From Pseudomonas sp. SST3 (GTDB taxonomy: Bacteria; Pseudomonadota; Gammaproteobacteria; Pseudomonadales; Pseudomonadaceae), in the NCBI RefSeq assembly GCF_003325755.1, contig NZ_QORI02000053.1, positions 1,772-8,112 of the forward strand: a stretch of DNA of 6,341 nt, read 5' to 3'. This document shows, in pieces, positions 1 through 5,990 of the stretch (positions are counted from its first letter, which is position 1; each line of letters opens with the position of its first letter). The position numbers were made by a program, and so were the translations under genes. The notes under the pieces were generated by a model that was not told where the DNA came from, did not search any database, and worked only from the letters and a program-made list of their open reading frames with translations.

Positions 1-530
1 GTCGTTCGACCTCATGGTCGTTTTCGACCCTTCAGCATGACGCAGTTGAGCTTTATCTTTTTAAAACCAACGGCTCGCGCAGTATCGATACCTTTGATCA
101 CCGACGTCAGATTCCCAGTGCGAGTAAGTGACTTGAATAGGGAGGGGTCTAGGCTATCTAGGCTTACGTTCAGTCGATCAACGCCCGCACTGAACAACGG
201 CTCGGCTAGAGATTCCAGGCGAGAGCCGTTAGTCGTCATGCACAATTCCTCCAGTCCTGGTATGGCCTTTATACTTTCGCATAGCGCAGCAATTCCGGGT
301 CGAATCAGCGGCTCTCCACCAGTCAACCGGATTTTGCGTACGCCAGCTCTTACGAAGGCAATAGCAAGGCTGTGAATTTCCTTCAAAGTGAGAATGCTCG
401 ACCTTGGTAGAAAGGTCATTTCCTCACTCATGCAATAAACGCAGCGAAAGTCACATCGATCGGTGACTGACATACGTAGGTAATTAATGTGTCGTCCAAA
501 CGTGTCCGTGAGAGTGGATGTCATTGGCAA
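1..530 (-). CDS. moaA: GTP 3',8-cyclase MoaA, N-terminal part, frameshifted and cut by the window edge
   Basis: MoaA is the cytoplasmic radical-SAM enzyme that starts molybdenum cofactor synthesis by converting GTP to 3',8-cyclo-GTP. Seen: the radical-SAM cluster motif CDFRCVYC with Cys26, Cys30 and Cys33, the SAM-binding GGEPL motif at about residues 71-75, TTNGSRL and NVSLDSL. The family is about 320-340 residues, and only about 170 are readable here. The frame ends at a TGA at 12-14, but removing one T from the TTTT run at 21-24 (plus strand) turns GRKRP-stop into GRNDHEVER, the expected family sequence, up to the edge. So this is a +1 frameshift, not a natural end. The start is probably the TTG at 530: AGGAG (537-541, minus strand) lies 6 nt upstream, but 12 nt from the ATG at 524. 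It diverges from the regulator at 706. Identification is strong; whether the break is real is unknown. Confidence 0.9.
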
Positions 531-536
531 GATTCA

Positions 537-541
537 CTCCT
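537..541 (-). promoter_or_regulatory. Shine-Dalgarno of moaA, favouring the TTG start
   Basis: AGGAG on the minus strand is 6 nt from the TTG at 530 and 12 nt from the ATG at 524. An in-frame TGA precedes the TTG directly, so no start further upstream is possible. The spacing favours TTG, which adds two residues to the protein. The choice of start is an inference. Confidence 0.55.
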
Positions 542-611
542 GATGTGCCAAGCTCGGGCAATTGTTTGCTGAGGTTGGGGGGCGCCATTGATCACTTTAC
601 TCCTGAATTTA

Positions 612-640
612 TTGAAATGAATACACAAAATATATAGATT
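612..640 (+). promoter_or_regulatory. Candidate sigma-70 promoter of the GntR/FCD regulator
   Basis: TTGAAA (612-617) is followed after 17 nt by TAGATT (635-640) in the most AT-rich part of the intergenic region. TATAGA at 633-638 is an alternative -10 box with a 15-nt spacer. Transcription would start near 647, giving a leader of about 60 nt. AAATATATA (628-636) overlaps the spacer and recurs in the cupin promoter (1429-1437), which would fit autoregulation. This is read by eye and AT-rich matches occur by chance. Confidence 0.4.
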
Positions 641-705
641 TATGGCTTAGCGCCTCATCCCGCTTTACGATCGCGCGGGTATCAAGACATATCGGACTAT
701 CAAAA

Positions 706-1425
706 ATGAGCGCAACAATCGCAGTGCCAGAGTCAAAAACACAGGCGGAGCTAGCGATGGAGGTTTTGAAAAAAGCCATCTTGGGTGGAGATCTGCCTCC
801 GGGTGAAAAACTCCATATTCATGACCTATCTGCTCGATACAAACTAGGCGTTACTCCGGTGCGTGAGGGACTTTCCCGACTGGCGTCGCTTGGATTGGTA
901 GTCGCTTTGGGACAGCGGGGATTTCGGACAGCCGTGGCCAGTCAAGAAGATTTCCGAGACACGATAAACACCCGCACGTTGATCGAATCCGAAGCCCTGA
1001 GACTCTCGGTTCGCAAAGGCGGGGCAGCTTGGGAGGCCGCAGTTCTGGGTGCTCTACAACAAATGGAAGACTACATCCCCATAGTGCCTGGCGTTATTGC
1101 AGAGGGTGATGAGGGGTTTGATAAATTGCATAAGCAATTCCATATGAGCTTGATTTCCGCATGCGGATCCGAGCGCATGCTTCGCTATTGCAGCGAGCTT
1201 TATGACCAAGCGTATCGTTATCGCAGAATCTTCATGAGCCAGCCACGCCCCCGCATCCTATTCGAGAATGATCATCGCGAGCTTGCTATGCACGCACTTG
1301 GACGAGAAGAGGGTCGTGCATCCGCGTTTTTAGAGCTTCACCTTGCTACACCGTTCATCGCAATCTACGGCGAAAGGAGCGTGCGTGATGAGCTCGCCGA
1401 GAACGGAAGCCCAACCAACGCTTGA
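706..1425 (+). CDS. GntR-family transcriptional regulator with FCD ligand-binding domain
   Basis: A 239-residue, uninterrupted DNA-binding regulator of the FadR/FCD branch of GntR proteins, usually a dimeric sensor of an organic acid or acyl metabolite. Residues about 12-78 form the winged helix-turn-helix, with the typical KKAILGGDLPPGEKL, then LSARYKLGVTPVREGLSRL, then a wing ending RGF. Residues about 85-220 are the all-helical FCD domain; His146 (KQFHMSL), His190 (DHREL) and His212 (LELHL) sit where many FCD proteins carry metal ligands. The ATG at 706 has a poor Shine-Dalgarno. The ATG at 757 has GGAG 6 nt upstream but would remove most of the first helix, so 706 is preferred. The stop codon overlaps the -35 box of the next gene. 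It likely controls the cupin gene and perhaps itself and the acyl-CoA genes. The ligand cannot be told from sequence. Confidence 0.9.
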   Translation: MSATIAVPESKTQAELAMEVLKKAILGGDLPPGEKLHIHDLSARYKLGVTPVREGLSRLASLGLVVALGQRGFRTAVASQEDFRDTINTRTLIESEALRLSVRKGGAAWEAAVLGALQQMEDYIPIVPGVIAEGDEGFDKLHKQFHMSLISACGSERMLRYCSELYDQAYRYRRIFMSQPRPRILFENDHRELAMHALGREEGRASAFLELHLATPFIAIYGERSVRDELAENGSPTNA

Positions 1426-1450
1426 CTGAAATATATATATTCTCCATATT
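1422..1450 (+). promoter_or_regulatory. Sigma-70 promoter of the cupin gene with palindromic operator in the spacer
   Basis: TTGACT (1422-1427), exactly 17 nt, then CATATT (1445-1450). This is the best promoter match in the window. The -35 box overlaps the TGA stop of the regulator (1423-1425). Inside the spacer lies the perfect 12-bp palindrome AATATATATATT (1430-1441), where a bound repressor would block RNA polymerase. Alternating AT is also prone to chance palindromes. The regulator assignment is inference. Confidence 0.55.
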
Positions 1451-1457
1451 TGCGTTG

Positions 1458-1469
1458 TCAGCTAGCTGA
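1458..1469. promoter_or_regulatory. Perfect 12-bp palindrome at the expected cupin transcription start
   Basis: TCAGCTAGCTGA is its own reverse complement. It begins 7 nt after the -10 box at 1445-1450, so it covers the expected +1 region, a common repressor operator position. Unlike the AT palindrome upstream it is of mixed composition, so low complexity does not explain it. A dimeric regulator such as the adjacent GntR protein is the obvious candidate, but no copy of this palindrome was noticed upstream of the regulator itself. Confidence 0.4.
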
Positions 1470-1570
1470 AGCAGCGGCGATAGCCATTAGGGTCGAGATC
1501 CAGTCAGATTCGCTTATAGCCAAATCACTCTCCCGTCACCCAAAACAATAAATAAATCTTGGAGAAACTC

Positions 1571-2138
1571 ATGAAACAGTCCTTCATTCCGTCGCGTGGT
1601 CACGGGGCACAACTCAGCTGGTCAGGCTGTCATTACCGCAGACGGCCCTCCTCCGCGAGTTGCGTATATCGGAGATGAGTCTGGTCCAATTTTCTACGAA
1701 GTCTGGAGTACATTGCAGACGCCGGCTCGCATTGATCGGTCTTCGTCGGAACCGCACGAGAATGGTATTAAGCTCGCCCCGCCCACGAACGGTACCCGAA
1801 TCCGGGTTGTAGATTTTCCACCAGAAGGAGACAGTTTGAATGACCTATCGCCTGAAGAGGCACGTGCACGATTTGCAGAAGTAGGTGCTGAATACGCTTC
1901 TTCGCATGATGGGGTCACCTCGCGACATGCATACATGCATCGGACAGAGACGATTGACTACGGGATCATTCTAGAAGGCGAGATTACGCTGATTATGGAT
2001 GAAGGCGAGGTCACGGTCAGCGCTGGCGATATCGTCGTTCAGCGTGGGACCAATCATGGTTGGTCGAACCGATCTTCCAAAAATTGCCGCATCGCATTCG
2101 TCCTAATCGACGGTAAGTTTGATCGCGACATTGCGTGA
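1571..2138 (+). CDS. Cupin-2 domain protein, N-terminus out of frame
   Basis: A small single-domain cupin of unknown substrate. The C-terminal half has the conserved pattern of this family: MHRTETIDYGIILEGEI, MDEGEVTVSAGDIVVQRG, then NHGWSN and AFVLIDGKFD, which build the beta-barrel and its possible metal site. The uninterrupted frame runs only from a GTG at 1596 (180 residues), which has no ribosome binding site. The ATG at 1571 has GGAG (1561-1564) 6 nt upstream but is in another frame. Removing one C from CC at 1589-1590 joins them and gives MKQSFIRRVVTGHNSAGQA, matching the usual IRRVVTGH start of the family and a 188-residue protein. So 1571 is taken as the true start with a +1 insertion. 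It follows a well-formed promoter and may be a target of the upstream regulator. Its role in the pathway is unknown. Confidence 0.8.
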
Positions 2139-2191
2139 CAATTTCTTTCTCGTCACGCGTCAGTCCGATCCCAATACCGACGGAGTATCCG

Positions 2192-2260
2192 ATGTCTAAC
2201 TCTAAAGTCTATATCGTCAGCTCTTTCGGAGCTGCAATGGGTTCCTTCAATCATGTCTGA
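2192..2260 (+). pseudogene. Probable thiolase N-terminal stub (22 codons)
   Basis: An ATG at 2192 has GGAG (2182-2185) 6 nt upstream, a better initiation site than that of the following gene. The reading KVYIVSSFGAAMGSF aligns without gaps to the typical acetyl-CoA acetyltransferase start, of the form VYIVSAARTAMGSF. The similarity ends after GSF, and the frame closes at TGA 2258-2260, inside the start of the acyl-CoA dehydrogenase (ATG at 2253). A thiolase is about 390 residues, so nearly all of it is missing. Most simply, a deletion or recombination near 2248-2253 joined a thiolase start to the dehydrogenase start. Alternatively it is a short coupling or leader peptide that resembles a thiolase by chance. 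The match covers only about 15 residues, so this is tentative. Confidence 0.45.
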
Positions 2261-4035
2261 CTATAAGGCACCCTTGCGCGATATGCGTTTCGTGCTCAAC
2301 GAAGTATTCGACGTGTCCAAGCTGTGGGCTCAATTACCTTCCCTGGCCGACGTGGTGGATGAAGACTCTGCCAACGCTATTCTGGAAGAAGCCGGCAAAA
2401 TCACTGCCGGTATAGTCGCACCGCTGAACCGCAGCGGGGATGAGGAAGGCTGCACTTGGAACAACGGTGCGGTGAAAACTCCGGCCGGTTTTCCGGAAGC
2501 CTACAAAACATACGCTGGAAGGCGGTTGGGTAGGGATCGGCGGTGACCCGCTGTTCGGTGGCATGGGCATGCCCAAGGTGATCTCCGCGCAAGTCGAAGA
2601 GATGGTCAAACTCGGCCAACCTGTCATTCGGCCTCTACTCGATGCTCACCGCTGGTGCCTGCTTGTCGATCAACGCCCAACGCCAATGAAGAGCTGAAAG
2701 AGAAATACCTGCCGAACATGTACGCCGGCGTCTGGACCGGCTCGATGTGCTTGACCGAACCGCACGCTGGCACCGACCTAGGGACAATCCGCACCAAAGC
2801 CGACCCCCAAGCCGATGGCAGTTACAAGATCAGCGGCACCAAGATCTTCATCACCGGCGGTGAGCACGACCTAAGCGAGAACATTATTCACCTGGTGCTA
2901 GCCAAGCTGCCGGATGCACCGGCCGGGCCGAAAGGCATATCACTGTTTTTGGTGCCCAAGTTCATGGTCAACGCCGAGGGTCGACTGGGCGAGCACAATG
3001 CGCTGTCTTGTGGCTCGATCGAGCACAAGATGGGTATCAAGGCTTCCAGCACCTGCGTGATGAATTTCGATGGCGCCACCGGCTGGATCGTCGACGCGCC
3101 GAACCGTGGTTTGGCGGCGATGTTTACTATGATGAATTACGAACGCCTTGGCGTCGGCATTCAAGGCCTGGCAACTGGCGAGCGTTCCTACCAGAGCGCG
3201 ATCAACTATGCCCGCGAGCGCGTTCAGAGCCGGGCGCCGACCGGCCCTGTAGCGAAAGACAAGATCGCTGATCCGATTATCGTCCATCCCGACGTACGTC
3301 GCATGCTGCTGACCATGAAGGCGTTAAACGAGGGCGGCCGTGCTTTTTCCAGCTACGTTGCCCTGCAACTCGATATCGTCAAATTCAGCGAGGAGCCGAC
3401 CGTACGCAAGCGCGCCGAAGAACTGGTCGCGCTGCTCACCCCGGTGGCTAAAGCTTTCCTCACCGACATGGGCCTGGAAAACCACTCTCCACGGCCAGCA
3501 GGTGTTCGGTGGTCATGGTTTCATTCGCGAGTGGGGTCAGGAGCAACTAGTACGCGATTGCCGCATCACTCAAATCTATGAAGGAACCAACGGCATCCAG
3601 GCCCTCGACTTGATCGGGCGCAAGGTGATCGGTAGCGGCGGGACGCTCTATAAACACTTCGCGGATGAGATCAAGGCCTTCACTGATTCGGCCGATCTTT
3701 CGCTCGCCGAGTTCACCCATCCACTGAAAGACGCGATCAACAATCTGGAACAGATGACCGCCGATCTGCTGAATCGGGCCAAGACCAATCCCAACGAAAT
3801 CGGCGCCGCTTCGGTCGAATATCTGCAGGTGTTCGGTTACACCGCTTATGCCTACATGTGGGCACTGATGGGCAGGACAGCACTGGGCAAGGAGGGTCAA
3901 GACGACTTCTACGCCAGCAAGTTGGGTACCGCGCGGTTCTACTTTGCGCGCATCCTGCCGCGCATCCACTCGCTGACTGCGTCGGTCAAGGCCGGCAGCG
4001 AAAGCCTGTACCTGTTAGACGCCACGCAGTTCTAA
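2253..4035 (+). pseudogene. Acyl-CoA dehydrogenase with C-terminal domain, four +1 frameshifts
   Basis: A FAD flavoprotein that introduces the first double bond into acyl-CoA in beta-oxidation. Four single-base insertions split it: GG at 2517-2518, AAA at 2608-2610, AA at 2679-2680 and AAAA at 3478-3481. Removing one base at each restores KTYAEGGWVGIGGDP, EEMVNSANLSFGLYS, SINAHANEELKEKY and GLETTLHGQQVFGGH. The repaired protein is 592 residues, the usual length of this Pseudomonas family. Seen in it: CLTEPHAGTD at about residues 165-174 (FAD/substrate domain), YERLGVGIQGLATGERSYQ, and YEGTNGIQ with the likely catalytic base Glu442. After that comes the extra helical domain of long acyl-CoA dehydrogenases, ending YLLDATQF. 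There is no in-frame nonsense codon besides the shifts. Its own ATG has no clear ribosome binding site and overlaps the upstream stub. It was probably cotranscribed with the synthetase downstream. As read it cannot yield active enzyme, unless the insertions are sequencing errors. Confidence 0.9.
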
Positions 4036-4042
4036 GCGGCCC

Positions 4043-4074
4043 ATATCCAGGCCTGCAGATGCCTAATGGGATAT
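4043..4074 (+). other. RNA hairpin between dehydrogenase and synthetase genes
   Basis: ATATCC-AGGC (4043-4052) pairs with GCCT (4061-4064) and GGATAT (4069-4074), leaving an 8-nt loop and a 4-nt bulge. It starts 7 nt after the dehydrogenase stop. No T run follows, so a rho-independent terminator is unlikely; an RNA processing or stability element is possible. The overlapping imperfect 16-bp palindrome at 4067-4082 (TGGGATATATCTCCCA, one mismatched pair) is an alternative use of the same bases. Function is unknown. Confidence 0.3.
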
Positions 4075-4151
4075 ATCTCCCAGAGCGTGCCACTCCTGCC
4101 CCTGGATGCAGCGCAGGGCTAGCCCTTCAATCCGAGCTGGAACGTATCGTC

Positions 4152-5819
4152 ATGCTGAAAACAAAAATAATTGCACCCGCGCAAAATGCCTACGCCTACC
4201 CCTTGCTTATCAAGAGCCTACTGCTGTCCGGCCAGCGCTACGAAGCCGAACATGAGATCGTCTATGCCGACAAGCTGCGCTACAGCTATCAGACGCTCAA
4301 CCAGCGCATCCGCCGACTGGCCAATGCCCTGACTGCGGCCGGGGTCAAGGCTGGCGACACAGTGGCGTTGCTGGATTGGGACAGTCACCGCTATCTGGAG
4401 TGCTTCTTCGCCGTGCCGATGCTAGGTGCGGTGCTGCATACGGTGAATATCCGTCTGTCTCCGGAGCAGGTGCTCTACACCATGAACCACGCCGAGGATG
4501 ACCTGGTACTAGTACATGACGATTTCCTGCCCTTGATCGAGCAGATTCATGACGAGTTGACCACCGTCAAGGGCTACATCCAGCTCAGTGACGACGGCGC
4601 ACCCGCTACCGGGCTGCCGGTACTGGGGGAATATGAACAGTTGCTGTCCCAGGCAGACGCAACGTACGACTTTGCAGATTTTGACGAGAATTCTGCGGCA
4701 ACCATCTTCTACACCACCGGTACCACCGGCAACCCCAAGGGCGTCTACTTCAGCCATCGCCAATTGGTGCTGCATACCCTCAATGCCGTTGGCACTCTGG
4801 GTGCTTACCAAGGCTTGCCGCTGCTTCGTTCCAACGATGTCTACATGCCTATCACGCCTATGTTCCATGTGCATGCCTGGGGCATGCCATATGTGGCGAC
4901 GCTGATGGGGATTAAGCAGGTCTACCCAGGGCGGTACGAGCCCAACAGCCTGGTTCGACTCTATCGTGAAGAAAAGGTGACCTTCTCCCACTGCGTGCCG
5001 ACCATCCTGCAGATGATCCTCGGCTGCCCCGAAGCGGCGCAGACCGATTTCGGCGGCTGGAAAATGCTCTTGGGTGGTAGTGCCTTGACCCTTGGTGTGG
5101 CCGCGCAGGCAGCCGGCAGAGGGATGCTGGTGCACAGTGGTTACGGCATGTCGGAAACCTGTCCGTTGCTGTGTACCACTTACCTGCGAACCGAAGATCT
5201 CAATCTAACTATGGACGCGCAGTTGGCCGTGAGGATCAAGACCGGGGTGCCGGTGCCGATGGTCGACCTGAAAATCATCGATGCCAACGGCCATGACGTA
5301 CCCCACGATGGCGAGTCACTCGGCGAGGTCGTAGTACGGGCCCCCTGGCTGACCCAGGGCTACCTGAAGGAACCGGAAAAGGGCGCCGAGCTATGGCAAG
5401 ACGGCTGGTTGCATACCGGCGACGTCGCCTCGATCGACACCCGCGGCGGGGTGGAGATTAAGGACCGAATCAAAGACGTGATCAAGACCGGTGGCGAGTG
5501 GATTAGCTCACTAGAACTGGAGAGCCTGATAAGCGAGCACGCAGCTGTTACCTCTGTCGCGGTAGTCGGAATTCCTGATGTGCAATGGGGCGAACGTCCC
5601 ATGGCTCTGGTGGTTTGCGAGCAAGGACAAAGTATTGATCAACAGGCTCTTGAAACCCATTTGCAACAGTTTGTGGACAGTGGGCACATAAACAAATGGG
5701 CAATCCCTAAACATATTAAGTTCGTTGCAGACATCCCCAAAACCAGCGTCGGTAAAATCAACAAGAAGCTCATCCGCGAAAACGAATTGGCTACAGGCGC
5801 TCCTCATAAGCCAGCCTAA
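4152..5819 (+). CDS. Acyl-CoA synthetase (AMP-forming), FadD/FadDx type
   Basis: Activates a fatty or other carboxylic acid to its CoA thioester through an acyl-adenylate, supplying the acyl-CoA dehydrogenase encoded just upstream. It is 555 residues and uninterrupted. Motifs in order: P-loop TTGTTGNPKG (188-197), PMFHVHAWG, YGMSET (331-336), WLHTGD (419-424), the hinge DRIKDVIKTGGEW (438-450), and PKTSVGK with catalytic Lys535. The sequence resembles the Pseudomonas FadDx group (medium-chain or branched substrates) more than classical long-chain FadD, so no symbol is given. The frame stays open upstream to 3858, but that part overlaps the dehydrogenase; MLKTKIIAPAQ from the ATG at 4152 is the family-like start. 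Its ribosome binding site (GGAA about 10 nt upstream) is weak, so coupling to the dehydrogenase is likely. The last 80-100 codons are visibly more AT-rich than the rest. Confidence 0.93.
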   Translation: MLKTKIIAPAQNAYAYPLLIKSLLLSGQRYEAEHEIVYADKLRYSYQTLNQRIRRLANALTAAGVKAGDTVALLDWDSHRYLECFFAVPMLGAVLHTVNIRLSPEQVLYTMNHAEDDLVLVHDDFLPLIEQIHDELTTVKGYIQLSDDGAPATGLPVLGEYEQLLSQADATYDFADFDENSAATIFYTTGTTGNPKGVYFSHRQLVLHTLNAVGTLGAYQGLPLLRSNDVYMPITPMFHVHAWGMPYVATLMGIKQVYPGRYEPNSLVRLYREEKVTFSHCVPTILQMILGCPEAAQTDFGGWKMLLGGSALTLGVAAQAAGRGMLVHSGYGMSETCPLLCTTYLRTEDLNLTMDAQLAVRIKTGVPVPMVDLKIIDANGHDVPHDGESLGEVVVRAPWLTQGYLKEPEKGAELWQDGWLHTGDVASIDTRGGVEIKDRIKDVIKTGGEWISSLELESLISEHAAVTSVAVVGIPDVQWGERPMALVVCEQGQSIDQQALETHLQQFVDSGHINKWAIPKHIKFVADIPKTSVGKINKKLIRENELATGAPHKPA

Positions 5820-5820
5820 A

Positions 5821-5916
5821 ATCAGAGGTAGCCCAAATAACTGTTAGCCAAGGCAGACTGCTAAGGACTCTCCAAACAAGTCCGCAAATGTACTGAATTG
5901 CGCATGGCTACCTGAT
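5821..5916. repeat. Long-range inverted repeat with nested stems after the synthetase gene
   Basis: ATCAG-(AG)-GTAGCC (5821-5833) is complementary to GGCTACCTGAT (5906-5916): 11 pairs with a 2-nt bulge, enclosing 72 nt. Inside are two smaller stems, TTAGC/GCTAA (5844-5848, 5860-5864) and GGACT/AGTCC (5865-5869, 5879-5883). Together they could fold into a branched structure directly after the stop at 5819. No T run follows either arm, so it is not a standard terminator. It could be a mobile-element or recombination remnant, an RNA stability element, or chance. Confidence 0.35.
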
Positions 5917-5926
5917 CCTCGCGATC

Positions 5927-5951
5927 ATCAACGGTTATGCGGCAAGTTGAT
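5927..5951. repeat. Small inverted repeat upstream of the chemotaxis gene
   Basis: ATCAAC (5927-5932) and GTTGAT (5946-5951) are complementary around a 13-nt loop. They lie 40-60 nt before the start codon at 5991, so an operator half-site pair or leader hairpin is possible. At 6 bp it may well be chance. The rest of 5820-5990 shows no gene and no clear promoter. Confidence 0.2.
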
Positions 5952-5990
5952 CGGAGCATCCCTAGGTTTCTCACAAAGAGAGGGTAGAAC

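Noticed and set aside
521..595. Possible 24-residue leader peptide upstream of moaA (minus strand, GTG at 595, TGA overlapping the moaA ATG at 524)
   Set aside because: The Shine-Dalgarno to GTG spacing is only 4 nt, the peptide has no recognisable regulatory codon run, and the TTG start at 530 makes the overlap less meaningful.
1158..1182. Repeated GCATGC around GGATCC as a possible operator
   Set aside because: It lies inside the FCD domain coding sequence, where the codons explain it, and away from any promoter.
3547..3969. 140-codon open frame on the minus strand
   Set aside because: It is antisense to the C-terminal domain of the acyl-CoA dehydrogenase and has no recognisable domain.
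3858..4151. 98-residue N-terminal extension of the synthetase
   Set aside because: Its first part overlaps the dehydrogenase in another frame and the rest is spacer; the family-like start is at 4152.
4509..5135. 208-codon open frame on the minus strand
   Set aside because: It lies wholly within the synthetase gene, whose frame has all family motifs; the antisense frame shows no recognisable domain and is a by-product of GC-rich codon use.
5821..5916. Integron attC site
   Set aside because: The fold is attC-like in outline, but the RYYYAAC and GTTRRRY core boxes are not present at the arm ends.
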